Assembly: GCA_963760225.1 (NCBI GenBank)
Contig: CAVXCD010000001.1
Span: forward strand, 434,001-498,000
DNA: 64,000 nt
Direction of reading: 5' to 3'
Origin: 13-2-20CM-66-19 sp963760225
Lineage (GTDB): Bacteria > Pseudomonadota > Gammaproteobacteria > Steroidobacterales > Steroidobacteraceae
Shown in pieces: positions 26,548-34,428 of this stretch (within the stretch, counting starts at the first letter, position 1; each line of letters begins with the position of its first letter). Made by a program: the position numbers and the translations under genes. Below the pieces are notes generated by a model that saw only the letters and a program-made list of their open reading frames with translations, made no database searches and was not told where the DNA came from.

Positions 26548-27906
26548 CTATTGCCGCCCGCGCAGGCCGCGGCGTGCACGGCGCGCCGCGCGCGGCACTC
26601 GCAGCGGGAAGCGCGGCGGCTCGTTCAGGTTCTCGAGAAACACCCGGCGCTCCTCCGGTGTCAGTGCGGCCCAGTTCACCTTGTGCGCGTGGCTCGCCCG
26701 CAGCCGCCGGTCGCTCACCTGGGTGCGGGCGCGGCTGGTGCTGCGCCACTCGCGCGGCAGCCGGGTGGTCGCGCCGTGGCGCAGCAGGTCGACCACCGCG
26801 GCGGCGACCAGCGGGTCGCGCGTCAGCTCGCTGTGCGCGGTGCGGGCGTAGGCGCTCGTCGCGCCGGGCAGCTGCGCGCTTGCCAGCGGCACGGTGCCGT
26901 CGCCGTGGCGCGTGAGCGTATAGAGGAAGTCATCGCCGCGGCGCCTCACCGCGGTCACGGTCTCCTGGCCGACGCCGGCGATGACCGTGAAGCGAGCATC
27001 GGCGGGCGCCAGCAGCGCATGCGCCGCGCGCGCCGCGCGCAGCAGCGCGGCGCGCGGCTGCGGTCCGCCGCGCGGCCAGGCGTTTGCCGCGAACAGGTCG
27101 AGGCGTCCGGCGCACGCTCCCCAGGGCAGCAGGTCGTACAGGCTCGGAAAAGTGCTGAAGGTCTCGCTGGCGAGCTGCTCCGCCGACGCCTGCAGCGCCA
27201 GGCGCGCGACCTTGCGCACCACGGCGTACGTGCCGCGCAGTGCCTGCACCGCTGCGAACGAGCCGCTGTTCGGCGCGCCGAGCAGCACCACCCGCTCGAC
27301 GTGCTGCGTGCCCGGCAGGGCGAGCGCGGCGCGGCTCACCAGTCCCCCCATGCTGTGCGCCACCAGCGCCACGCGCGTCGGGGCCAGGGCGCGCAGTCGC
27401 GCCGCGAGTGCGCTGCCGGAAGTCGCCACCGGCAGCCGCCAGTCGTAGTCGTGGAACTGCACCGCGAAGCCCTGCGTGCGCAGGAACAGCTTGAGCCGCA
27501 GGTACGAGAACAACACCACGCCGAGCGGCACGATGGGCGCGCCGGGCACCGCGAGCGCTGCGAGCCGCCCGAGCTGGATGTCGAGCGGATCGAGCCACAC
27601 GATGTCCGGGGGCAGCGGCGGCGGGCGGCGCAGTCCGAGCTGCGAGCCCATGATGCCCGGCACGATGATGACGTGCAGCGCGCGCGCCGCGACCGGCACC
27701 GCGTGCGCCCGCCGCGCGAGGCGCGCCAGCACGCGGTACTCGGCGGCGCCGAAGTAGGCGCGCAGTTCGCGTTGTTGCATGCCGCTGGCGAGCGCCGCTT
27801 CAATCTCGCTGTCGCTCCAGGCGAAGCGATCGTAAGGCGTGATGTGATCACGCGGGGAATCGTTGGAGATCGCGCTACTCCTCGCCGAGCGGCCGCACGC
27901 GCGCAA
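26548..27906 (-). CDS. Alpha/beta hydrolase of the LCAT-like lipase/esterase type
   Basis: About 452 residues. The core resembles the lecithin:cholesterol acyltransferase group: oxyanion strand HVIIVPGIMGSQLGL, then IVWLDPLDIQLGRLAAL, the nucleophile elbow LVAHSMGGLVSRAAL and VVLLGAPNSGSFAAV. The acid and His candidates are in HGDGTVPLASAQL and AHSELTRDP. The basic C-terminal tail (HKVNWAALTPEERRVFLENL, then Arg-rich) is unusual for a secreted lipase, and there is no signal peptide. The 5' end is uncertain: the sequence already reads well at PYDRFAWSDSEIEAALASG, but the nearest in-frame starts are TTG 27906 (used here, overlapping the copper chaperone gene by 32 nt) and ATG 27780. Confidence 0.75.
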   Translation of the reverse strand: MRACGRSARSSAISNDSPRDHITPYDRFAWSDSEIEAALASGMQQRELRAYFGAAEYRVLARLARRAHAVPVAARALHVIIVPGIMGSQLGLRRPPPLPPDIVWLDPLDIQLGRLAALAVPGAPIVPLGVVLFSYLRLKLFLRTQGFAVQFHDYDWRLPVATSGSALAARLRALAPTRVALVAHSMGGLVSRAALALPGTQHVERVVLLGAPNSGSFAAVQALRGTYAVVRKVARLALQASAEQLASETFSTFPSLYDLLPWGACAGRLDLFAANAWPRGGPQPRAALLRAARAAHALLAPADARFTVIAGVGQETVTAVRRRGDDFLYTLTRHGDGTVPLASAQLPGATSAYARTAHSELTRDPLVAAAVVDLLRHGATTRLPREWRSTSRARTQVSDRRLRASHAHKVNWAALTPEERRVFLENLNEPPRFPLRVPRAARRARRGLRGRQ

Positions 27907-28312
27907 TGACTTCGACGCTGCCGCCGCCCTCGAGCAGCAGCACCAGCGGCACCTCATCGTCGGGCGCCAGGGTGCGGTTCAGCATCTGCAGCATGATGTG
28001 CAGTCCGCCCGGAGCGAGCCGCACCGTCTCGCCGGCGCCGACGCGCAACCGCTCGTGCGGCCGCATGGTGGATTTGCCGCCGATGAGTGCGGTCTCGTGA
28101 ATCATGGCCATGCCGGCTGCCGGCGAGCGCACGCCCACCACCACCACCGGCTGTGTGCCGGCGTTGTGCAGCGTCAGGTAGGCGGCGGCCACGTCGCTGC
28201 CGGGGACGGCGCGGATCCACGCCTCTTGGGCGCTGAGCGCGCCGGCCTGGGCGTGCGCGGCGGCGCCGAGCGTCACGAGGCAGGCGGCAAGGAGTGCGGC
28301 GGTCGATCGCAT
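27875..28312 (-). CDS. Periplasmic copper chaperone PCu(A)C
   Basis: 145 residues with signal peptide (MRSTAALLAACLVTLGAAAHAQA). The PCu(A)C beta-sandwich pattern is clear: AWIRAVPGSDVAAAYLTLHN, then the copper ligands in MIHETAL, STMRPHERLRV and PGGLHIMLQML (the H...M...HxM arrangement). The protein delivers Cu(I) to the CuA site of cytochrome oxidases. GAGGA lies 6 nt before the ATG. It is the first gene of a minus-strand pair with the overlapping lipase-like gene and is divergent from the EamA exporter gene 54 nt away. Confidence 0.92.
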   Translation of the reverse strand: MRSTAALLAACLVTLGAAAHAQAGALSAQEAWIRAVPGSDVAAAYLTLHNAGTQPVVVVGVRSPAAGMAMIHETALIGGKSTMRPHERLRVGAGETVRLAPGGLHIMLQMLNRTLAPDDEVPLVLLLEGGGSVEVIARVRPLGEE

Positions 28313-28366
28313 GGGGTCCTCGCGGGCGCGCAGGAATGCGCGGTAATTATGCCAGACTAGCCGCGC

Positions 28367-29299
28367 ATGCCGGACCACACCCGCCGCTCGGAGCTCACCG
28401 CCCTGCTGGCGCTGCTGGCCGGCGCGCTCGCGATCGGCAGCTCGGGCATCTTTGTGCGCCTGTCGGAGACCGGGCCGACGGCGACCGCTTTCTGGCGCGG
28501 CTGTCTCGCGCTGCCACCGCTCGCGCTGTGGGCGCTGCTCGAGCGGCGCGCCACGCGCGCCGCCGGCCGCGCACCCGCCAGCCTGCGCGATCCGCAGTTC
28601 TTCTGGGCCGGGGTGTTCTTCGCCGGAGATCTGGCGCTGTGGCACTCCTCGCTGCTGCTCACCTCGATCGCCGCCTCGACGCTCGAGGCGAACTGCGCGC
28701 CGATCCTGGTCACGCTGTTCGCGTGGGGCTGGTGGGGCGAGAAGCCGCGGCTCGGGTTTCTGCTGGCGCTGGCCGCCGCTTTCGCCGGCATGCTGCTGAT
28801 ACTCGCCCCCAAGCTCGGTGGCGGCGGGCACGCGCTGCTCGGGGACGCACTCGGCCTGGGCACCGCGTGCTTCTACGCGGCGTACATCCTGTCGGTGTCG
28901 CGGCTGCGCGTACGCCACGGCACCGGCATCGTCATGTTCACCACGACGCTGGTGTTCAGCGTGCTGCTCCTGCCGCTGGCGCTGACCCAGAAGTTCCTGC
29001 CCGACAGCGCGCACGGCTGGTGGCTGCTCGTCGGCTGCGCGCTCTCGGCGCAGGTGCTCGGCCAGAGCCTGATCGCCTATGCGCTTGCCCAGCTGCCGGC
29101 AACCTTCGGCGCGGTGGGCCTGTACGCGCAGGTGCTCGCCGCGGCCGCCTACGCCTGGTGGCTGCTGCACGAGCGCCTGGCGCCGCTGCAGATCGCCGGC
29201 GGCGTGGTGGTGCTCGCGGCTATCGCGCTCGCGCGCCGCGCACGCACGGCGGCAGCGCCCGCGGGGGCGACGCCCGCAGGGGCGGCCGACGCGCGCTAA
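28367..29299 (+). CDS. EamA/DMT-family transporter
   Basis: 310 residues with about ten TM helices in two EamA repeats (first: LTALLALLAGALAIGSSGIF to FAGMLLILAPKLG; second: LGDALGLGTACFYAAYILSV to GVVVLAAIALARRA). These drug/metabolite transporters export amino acids or small metabolites. The usual signatures are present: a VRLSETGPTATAFWRG stretch after TM1, LLTSIAASTLEANCAPILVTL, and the end of repeat 2 AVGLYAQVLAAAAYAWWLL. The Ala-rich tail (TAAAPAGATPAGAADAR) is not part of the domain. Its 3' end overlaps a convergent hydrolase gene by 4 nt. The substrate is unknown. Confidence 0.92.
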   Translation: MPDHTRRSELTALLALLAGALAIGSSGIFVRLSETGPTATAFWRGCLALPPLALWALLERRATRAAGRAPASLRDPQFFWAGVFFAGDLALWHSSLLLTSIAASTLEANCAPILVTLFAWGWWGEKPRLGFLLALAAAFAGMLLILAPKLGGGGHALLGDALGLGTACFYAAYILSVSRLRVRHGTGIVMFTTTLVFSVLLLPLALTQKFLPDSAHGWWLLVGCALSAQVLGQSLIAYALAQLPATFGAVGLYAQVLAAAAYAWWLLHERLAPLQIAGGVVVLAAIALARRARTAAAPAGATPAGAADAR

Positions 29300-30186
29300 G
29301 CACAGCGCGCATCGATCCAGTCGAGTGCTGCGCGCCACAACGAGTCGCGATGACGTTCGGCGAAGAAGCCGTGATGGCCGATGCGGCGTACGCCGAGCTG
29401 CCGCGGCTGGCTGCAGCGCCGCTCGATCGGCGCGTTGGGGTAGCTCGCCAGCAGCGCCTCGATGGCCGCAGGCGTCGCGATCGGGTCGTCGCTGAAGCCC
29501 CAGGCGAGCAGCGGGGTGCGCACCGCGGCGAATTCCGCGTCGTGCAGGTCCGCGTCGAGCTGCGAGCCGAACGGCGCGGGGTCGAGGCACCAGCGCCGCC
29601 ACTGCAGGAACACCCCGCGCGGCAGCGAGTCGCCCGTCCACAGCACGCCGCGCGGCACGTAGCCGTGCCGCGCGAGCATCAGCGGCCCGTAGACCTTCCA
29701 GAACAACAGCGCCTGGTAGCAAAACGGCACGCGCTGGCGCCGCCAGTAGCCGGTCGAGGTCGCGATCATCACGTGCGCGCGCGCACGCCCCTGGTTGTGC
29801 ATGCAGCCGAGCAGCTGTCCACCGACGCTGTGCCCGAGCGTTGCCAGCGGCAGACCGCGCGCGTGCGTCGCGAGCGCGTCGAGCGCCGCCGGCATGTCGA
29901 GCCGCCCCCAGTCGCTCATGCGCGCCGCATCGGCCGCGAGCGGCGCGGCCGCCGAGGCGCCGATGCCGCGATAGTCGTATACCAGCGTGTGGTAACCGCG
30001 TGCGGCGCAATAGGCGGCGAACTTGAGGTAGAACTCGCGCCTGAATCCGGTCGCGCCGTTCACCAGCAGCGCCCCGCGCGGGCTCCGAGCCGCGAGCAGC
30101 AGCCCGGCGAGCAAGCGTCCGTCGCACGCCGCGAAGCTCACCGGCTGCGGCGGCGCCGCGGTCGCGGCCGCGGCCGGCGCGCTCAC
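29296..30186 (-). CDS. Alpha/beta hydrolase
   Basis: 296 residues from GTG 30186, overlapping the oxyR stop by 4 nt (GTGA). The fold signs are YLKFAAYCAARGYHTLVYDYRGIGAS (typical strand and helix before the elbow), the nucleophile elbow ATLGHSVGGQLLG (Ser in GHSVGG), the acid loop LLAWGFSDDPIA and the final His in RIGHHGFFAERH. It belongs to the group of serine aminopeptidase-like hydrolases with the HNQGRARAHVMIATSTGYWR motif, often annotated only as alpha/beta hydrolase. The substrate is not predictable. Coupling with oxyR makes it part of the same transcript, but a role in peroxide defence is not implied by its sequence. Confidence 0.88.
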   Translation of the reverse strand: MSAPAAAATAAPPQPVSFAACDGRLLAGLLLAARSPRGALLVNGATGFRREFYLKFAAYCAARGYHTLVYDYRGIGASAAAPLAADAARMSDWGRLDMPAALDALATHARGLPLATLGHSVGGQLLGCMHNQGRARAHVMIATSTGYWRRQRVPFCYQALLFWKVYGPLMLARHGYVPRGVLWTGDSLPRGVFLQWRRWCLDPAPFGSQLDADLHDAEFAAVRTPLLAWGFSDDPIATPAAIEALLASYPNAPIERRCSQPRQLGVRRIGHHGFFAERHRDSLWRAALDWIDARCA

Positions 30187-31076
30187 TGCGCGTGTTCCGC
30201 GATCAGCGTGCCGAGCGCCTCGATGGCCGCGCGCCGCGCGCTGCTCTTGCGCCACACGGCGCCCACGTGGCGCACCGGGGCAGGCTTGGCGAACGGGCGC
30301 AGCGCCACGCCGCGGGCGGCGCGGTAGGCGCCGCGGCCGGCCAGCTCCGGCAGCAGTGTGACGCCGGCGCCCGTGGCTACCATCTGCCGCAGCGTCTCGA
30401 GGCTCGTGGCGCGAAAATCCTGCTGCTCGCGCACCCCGACGCGGCTGCACACCTCCAGCGCCTGATCGCGCAGGCAGTGACCGTCCTCGAGCAGCAGCAG
30501 GGTCTCGCCCTTGAGGTCCGCCACGCGCACCGTGGCGTGCGCGGCGAGCGGGTGGCGCTCGGGGAGGGCCACCAGGAAGGCTTCGCGGTACAGCTCGCGC
30601 GCCTCGAGTCCGCTGAGCTCGACTGGCAGCGCGAGGATGCCGAGGTCGAGTTCCCCGGCGCGCAGCTTCTCGAGCATCGCGGCGGTCTGGTACTCGTAGA
30701 GCTGCAGTTGCAGACGCGGCAGGGTGCGGCGGATCAGCGGCGCGATGCGCGGCAGCAGGTACGGCCCGATGGTCGGCAGCAGCGCGACGCGCAGCCGCCC
30801 GCCGAGCGGATCGCGCTGCGTGCGCGCCAGGGTCACCACCTCGTCGCTCGCCTCGATGATGCGCCGCGCGCGCGCCACGATCTCTTCCCCGGCGGGGGTG
30901 AGCGACACATTGTGGGGCGCGCGCTCGATCAGCTGCACGCCGAGCGACTGCTCCAGTTTCTTCAGCTGCGCCGACAGCGTCGGCTGGCTGACGAAGCAGC
31001 GCGCCGCGGCGCGGCCGAAGTGGCGCAGGTCCGCCACCGCCACGAGATAGCGCAGGTCCTTGAGCTTGAGCTCCAT
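30183..31076 (-). CDS. oxyR: Peroxide-sensing LysR-type regulator OxyR
   Basis: 297 residues. The N-terminal winged helix (MELKLKDLRYLVAVADLRHFGRAAARCFVSQPTLSAQLKKLE over residues 1-42) matches OxyR. The sensing cysteines are present as C201 and C210 (DGHCLRDQALEVC), with the same nine-residue spacing as C199/C208 in E. coli. On H2O2 they form a disulfide that converts the protein to an activator. It is divergent from ahpC-ahpD, with an OxyR-like site between them, so it very likely controls that pair and itself. It is translationally coupled to a downstream alpha/beta hydrolase gene. Confidence 0.95.
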   Translation of the reverse strand: MELKLKDLRYLVAVADLRHFGRAAARCFVSQPTLSAQLKKLEQSLGVQLIERAPHNVSLTPAGEEIVARARRIIEASDEVVTLARTQRDPLGGRLRVALLPTIGPYLLPRIAPLIRRTLPRLQLQLYEYQTAAMLEKLRAGELDLGILALPVELSGLEARELYREAFLVALPERHPLAAHATVRVADLKGETLLLLEDGHCLRDQALEVCSRVGVREQQDFRATSLETLRQMVATGAGVTLLPELAGRGAYRAARGVALRPFAKPAPVRHVGAVWRKSSARRAAIEALGTLIAEHAQ

Positions 31077-31084
31077 GTGATTAG

Positions 31085-31121
31085 ATATATGGCGTCTATC
31101 GGAAAGATCAAATCAATCGAT
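31085..31121. promoter_or_regulatory. Probable OxyR binding site between oxyR and ahpC
   Basis: The known OxyR target is two ATAGnTnnnAnCTAT-like dimer half sites about 22 bp apart. Here ATATATGGCGTCTAT (31085-31099) is a good first half, and ATCAAATCAATCGAT (31107-31121), starting exactly 22 bp later, is a degenerate second half. The site lies 9 nt from the oxyR start and about 100 nt from the ahpC start in an AT-rich island. The family and the location are known; use of this exact site is inferred. Confidence 0.6.
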
Positions 31122-31221
31122 TGGAATGATAGCAGCGGCGCCCCCATCATGCCTGCATCCCGCGCCCAGGGCCGCCCCCGGGGGCCTTCAGGCGCACGAG
31201 CCTTTAAGAGGAGTAGAGAGC

Positions 31222-31761
31222 ATGTCGACCGTTGGTCAGCGTTTTCCGCAGTTCGCGCTCACGGGCGTCGTCTCCAGCGACACCGCCAGTGCGTTCCAGT
31301 CCTTCACTCACGAGAGCTTCCCCGGCAAGTGGCAGGTGGTGTTCTTCTGGCCCAAGGACTTTACCTTCGTGTGCCCCACCGAGATCGCCGCGTTCGGCCG
31401 CCTGGACAAGGAGTTCCGTGCGCGCGATGCGCAGCTGCTCGGGGTGAGCATCGACAGCGAGTACGTGCACCTCGCCTGGCGGCGCGACAAGCAGGAGCTG
31501 CGCAGCCTGCCGTTCCCGATGCTCGCGGACGTGAAGCGCGAGCTCGCCGGCGCGCTCGGCATCCTCGACCCTGAGGCCGGTGTCGCGCAGCGTGCCACCT
31601 TCATCGTCGATCCGCAGGGCGTGATCCGCTTCGTGTACGTCACCGACCTGAATGTCGGTCGCAGCCCCGAAGAGGTGCTGCGCGTGCTCGACGCACTGCA
31701 GACCGACGAGCTGTGCCCGTGCAACTGGCAAAAGGGCGATGAGACCCTGAAGGCGGCCTGA
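31222..31761 (+). CDS. ahpC: Alkyl hydroperoxide reductase AhpC (actinobacterial-type, AhpD-linked)
   Basis: A 2-Cys peroxiredoxin of 179 residues that reduces H2O2, alkyl peroxides and possibly peroxynitrite. The peroxidatic Cys is C51 in TFVCPTE. Two C-terminal cysteines, C165 and C167, lie in LCPCNWQKGDETL, a pattern like Mycobacterium AhpC (LCACNW) and not the enteric AhpC, whose partner is AhpF. The start is ATG 31222 with AGGAG upstream, not the farther in-frame ATG at 31126, which lies in the regulatory region. The partner gene ahpD starts 1 nt after its stop. It lies divergent from oxyR. Confidence 0.95.
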   Translation: MSTVGQRFPQFALTGVVSSDTASAFQSFTHESFPGKWQVVFFWPKDFTFVCPTEIAAFGRLDKEFRARDAQLLGVSIDSEYVHLAWRRDKQELRSLPFPMLADVKRELAGALGILDPEAGVAQRATFIVDPQGVIRFVYVTDLNVGRSPEEVLRVLDALQTDELCPCNWQKGDETLKAA

Positions 31762-31762
31762 C

Positions 31763-32323
31763 ATGACAACCCTCGAGAGCATTCGCGACTCGCTGCCCGG
31801 CTACGCGCGCGACCTGCAGTTGAACCTCGGCACGGTACTCACCGCCGCCGGCGCGCCCGGGCTGACGGAGCGGCAGATCTGGGCGGTGGCGCTCGCCGCG
31901 GCGAGCGCCTCGCCCAACGCCGCCTTCAGCCGCGACCTGCAGACCCTCGCCGTGCAGCACCTGGACGCCGCGCACGTGACCGCGGCGCACGCCGCCGCGG
32001 CGGTGATGGCTATGAACAACGTCTACTACCGCTTCCTGCACCTGGTGGAGGACGAGGAGTATGCGAAGCTGCCGGCGCGGCTGCGCATGAACGTCATCGG
32101 CACACCCGGCATCGCCAAGGCGGATTTCGAGCTGCTGGCGCTGGCGGTGTCGGCGATCAACGGTTGCGGCACCTGCGTGGCCTCGCATGAGCGGCAGCTG
32201 CGCCAGCACGGGCTGACGCGCGAGGCGGTGCAGAGCGCGGTGCGCATCGCCGCCACGGTGCACGCGGTGGCGCGCGTGTTGGAAAGCGCCGCCGGCGAGC
32301 GGCGCGAGCGCGCTGCCGCCTGA
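31763..32323 (+). CDS. ahpD: Alkyl hydroperoxidase AhpD
   Basis: 186-residue helical protein that passes electrons to AhpC. The active-site set is intact and has the same spacing as in Mycobacterium AhpD: E123 (DFELLAL), C135 and C138 (NGCGTCVASH) and H142. In mycobacteria AhpD is in turn reduced by lipoamide carried on the 2-oxo acid dehydrogenase complex; whether that holds here is inference. The gene begins 1 nt after ahpC, so the two are an operon. The Ala-rich C-terminus is not informative. Confidence 0.95.
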   Translation: MTTLESIRDSLPGYARDLQLNLGTVLTAAGAPGLTERQIWAVALAAASASPNAAFSRDLQTLAVQHLDAAHVTAAHAAAAVMAMNNVYYRFLHLVEDEEYAKLPARLRMNVIGTPGIAKADFELLALAVSAINGCGTCVASHERQLRQHGLTREAVQSAVRIAATVHAVARVLESAAGERRERAAA

Positions 32324-32413
32324 CCCGCGCCGGGGCGCTGGGCGGCGGCCCCCGCGAACCTCGCCGCACCGGCCAGGCGGCCGCGCGCGCTGCGCGGTAC
32401 GCGCCGGAGGGCG

Positions 32414-32419
32414 TATAGT
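32414..32419 (+). promoter_or_regulatory. Possible -10 element upstream of the sensor kinase
   Basis: TATAGT in very GC-rich DNA, 34 nt before the ATG of the downstream kinase. No clear -35 box. It is listed because the 129-nt gap after ahpD otherwise shows nothing. Confidence 0.3.
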
Positions 32420-32452
32420 CGCCTCCCCCTGGATCGCGATGTCAGTGCACTG

Positions 32453-33769
32453 ATGCCGGATTCGACTCCTATCAAGGTTGCGCTCGCCGCCTTGGCACAG
32501 CACCTGGCGGCGCGGCGCGCCGCGATCCTCGCCGCCTGGCAGCACTCGGTCGAACTCGACCCCGAGCTCACCACCTCGGGCGGCCTGTCGCGCGCGCAGT
32601 TCAACGATCACATTCCGCAGGTGCTCGAGGCGTTCGAGTGGCGGCTGCAGGCCGTGCATCCGCTCGAGAAGCAGATCGCGTTCGAGCAGCAGAAGCAGGG
32701 TGCCGAGGAGCACGGGCTGCATCGCTGGCAGCAGGGCTACCACCAGCGCGAGACCATTCGCGAATGGGCGCACCTGCACTACTGCGCGCTCTGCGAGCTG
32801 GAGGACTACGCCCAGGCCCACCCCGAGCTCGACGCCGAGGTGATGTCGATCGCGCGCCGCGCGCTGGTGCGGTTGTGCGGCGAGGGGGTTTGCGCCAGCG
32901 CCGCGAGCTACGAGCGGCTGCAGCAGACGGAAGCCGCCAGCCGCGTGCGTGAGCTCGAGGGGGCGTTGCGGCAGGTACAGGCGCTCGAGCGGCAGCGCGC
33001 CGAGACCTGGCGCGAGGCGGCGCACGATCTGCGCGGCACGGTCGGCGTGATCAGCAACGCCGCCTCGCTGCTCGCGGCCGACGGTGCTGAGGCGAGTCGC
33101 AGCAGCACCTCGCAGCTGCTGCAGCGCTCGGTGGAGTCGCTGCGCGCGCTGTTGAGCGACCTCATCGACCTCGGCAGGCTCGAGGCGGGCCAGGAACAGC
33201 GGCACACGGCGCCGTTCGATGCCGCGGCGCTGCTGCGCGAATACTGCGAGAACCTGCGGCCGCTCGCGACGCAGCGCAACCTGTTCCTCAAGGCGGAGGG
33301 GCCGCAGACCCTCGCCGTCGAGGGCGACGCGGTCAAGGTGCAGCGTATCGCCCAGAACCTGCTTCTCAACGCGCTCGGGGTCACCGAGCGCGGCGGCGTG
33401 CGGGTGCAGTGGGCTGCGCGCACGGTGTCCGGCGTTCACCAGTGGCTGCTGTGCGTGCTCGACACCGGGCCGGGCTTTCAGCACGACTCGCCGGCGGCCC
33501 CGCTCGAGCGCGCGCTGCAACACGCCACCGCCGAGGCGCACGAGGCGGAAGATCGCGGCAGCGCGCCGTCTGCGCCGCCTGCGCCGACGCTGCGGTCGCA
33601 GTCGTCGGTCGCTGCCCGCAACGCTGGCGGCGAAGGCATTGGGCTGTCGATCGTGAAGCGGCTGTGCGAGCTGCTCGATGCGAGCCTCGAGCTCGAGACC
33701 GCACCGGGCGAGGGCACTACCTTCCGTGTGGTGTTTCCCTGCGAATATCCCCAGGACCGCGGGCGTTAG
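32453..33769 (+). CDS. Soluble sensor histidine kinase with RsbRD-like N-terminus
   Basis: 438 residues without TM helices. Residues 1-150 are helical (AALAQHLAARRAAILAAWQH; FEQQKQGAEEHGLHRWQQGY; HYCALCELEDYAQ), resembling the RsbRD/globin-like N-terminal domain of some bacterial sensors. A coiled coil (VRELEGALRQVQALERQRAE) leads to the HisKA H box (WREAAHDLRGTVGVISNAA). The HATPase part has the N box LLLNALG, the G1 box DTGPGF and the G2 box GEGIGLSIVKRL; between G1 and G2 there is a long Pro/Ala insert. A receiver-only protein follows 150 nt downstream, a likely partner. The signal is unknown. Confidence 0.88.
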   Translation: MPDSTPIKVALAALAQHLAARRAAILAAWQHSVELDPELTTSGGLSRAQFNDHIPQVLEAFEWRLQAVHPLEKQIAFEQQKQGAEEHGLHRWQQGYHQRETIREWAHLHYCALCELEDYAQAHPELDAEVMSIARRALVRLCGEGVCASAASYERLQQTEAASRVRELEGALRQVQALERQRAETWREAAHDLRGTVGVISNAASLLAADGAEASRSSTSQLLQRSVESLRALLSDLIDLGRLEAGQEQRHTAPFDAAALLREYCENLRPLATQRNLFLKAEGPQTLAVEGDAVKVQRIAQNLLLNALGVTERGGVRVQWAARTVSGVHQWLLCVLDTGPGFQHDSPAAPLERALQHATAEAHEAEDRGSAPSAPPAPTLRSQSSVAARNAGGEGIGLSIVKRLCELLDASLELETAPGEGTTFRVVFPCEYPQDRGR

Positions 33770-33919
33770 CGGCGCGCGGCCGCGGCGCTGCGGCAAAGTC
33801 TGCGCCCCGGATCGCGGCGCGGCGCACAGCAAGTGTTGGTGTTATGCTCGCGCGCGGAAAGCGCGCAGCGCGACGAGAGATCGCGCCAGCGGTGTGCCTC
33901 GCAGGACCAGGGACGGACC

Positions 33920-34327
33920 GTGAACGGGCAGCAGCCGAAACAACATGCGGTGCGGCGGAATACTCCCGTCGTGCTGATCGTCGAGGATCATTTCCTGACA
34001 CGCTGCACGGCGGCCGTGTACCTGCGCGAAGCGGGCTACAGCGTCATCGAGGCAGCGACAGCTGGCGAGGCGATCAGCGCGCTGGGCTCCGGCACGCGTG
34101 TCGACCTGGTGTTCTCCGATGTCTACATGCCGGGCGGCCTCGACGGCCACGGCCTGGCACGCTGGCTGGCGCAGCATCAGCCGGCGGTTCCGGTGCTGTT
34201 GACGTCCGCGGCTCCACAGGACGCGGCACTCCTCGCCGCGGGCAGCGCGCGCTTTCTCACCAAGCCCTATCTGCTGACGGAGGTCGAGCGGCTCATCGCA
34301 GGGTTGCTCACCACCGCGATGCTGTAA
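33920..34327 (+). CDS. Single-domain response regulator
   Basis: 135 residues from GTG 33920 (with CAGGGACGG upstream), all REC domain: acidic pair in VLIVEDHFLTR, phospho-acceptor Asp in DLVFSDVYMPGGLDG, Ser/Thr in VLLTSAAP and Lys in FLTKPYLLTEV. There is no output domain, so it acts by protein contacts or as a phosphate relay, as in CheY-like or FixJ-N-type receivers. The chain just upstream (33833-33919) is open in frame but reads as shadow sequence. The neighbouring cytoplasmic kinase is the obvious partner by proximity. The -10-like TATGCT at about 33843 could give a separate transcript. Confidence 0.85.
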   Translation: MNGQQPKQHAVRRNTPVVLIVEDHFLTRCTAAVYLREAGYSVIEAATAGEAISALGSGTRVDLVFSDVYMPGGLDGHGLARWLAQHQPAVPVLLTSAAPQDAALLAAGSARFLTKPYLLTEVERLIAGLLTTAML

Positions 34328-34428
34328 CGGGCTGATCGCGCCTGCGCTTCAGCGCAGCGTGCCGTGCGCGGACGAGAGCCATGATCGTGTCATGATGCGC
34401 GCCCGAGCATCGTGGCGGCGGACAGCGC

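Noticed and set aside
34328..34428. Cobalamin riboswitch before the BtuF-like gene
   Set aside because: The gap is only 101 nt and no B12-box-like sequence (GCCACTG) is visible.
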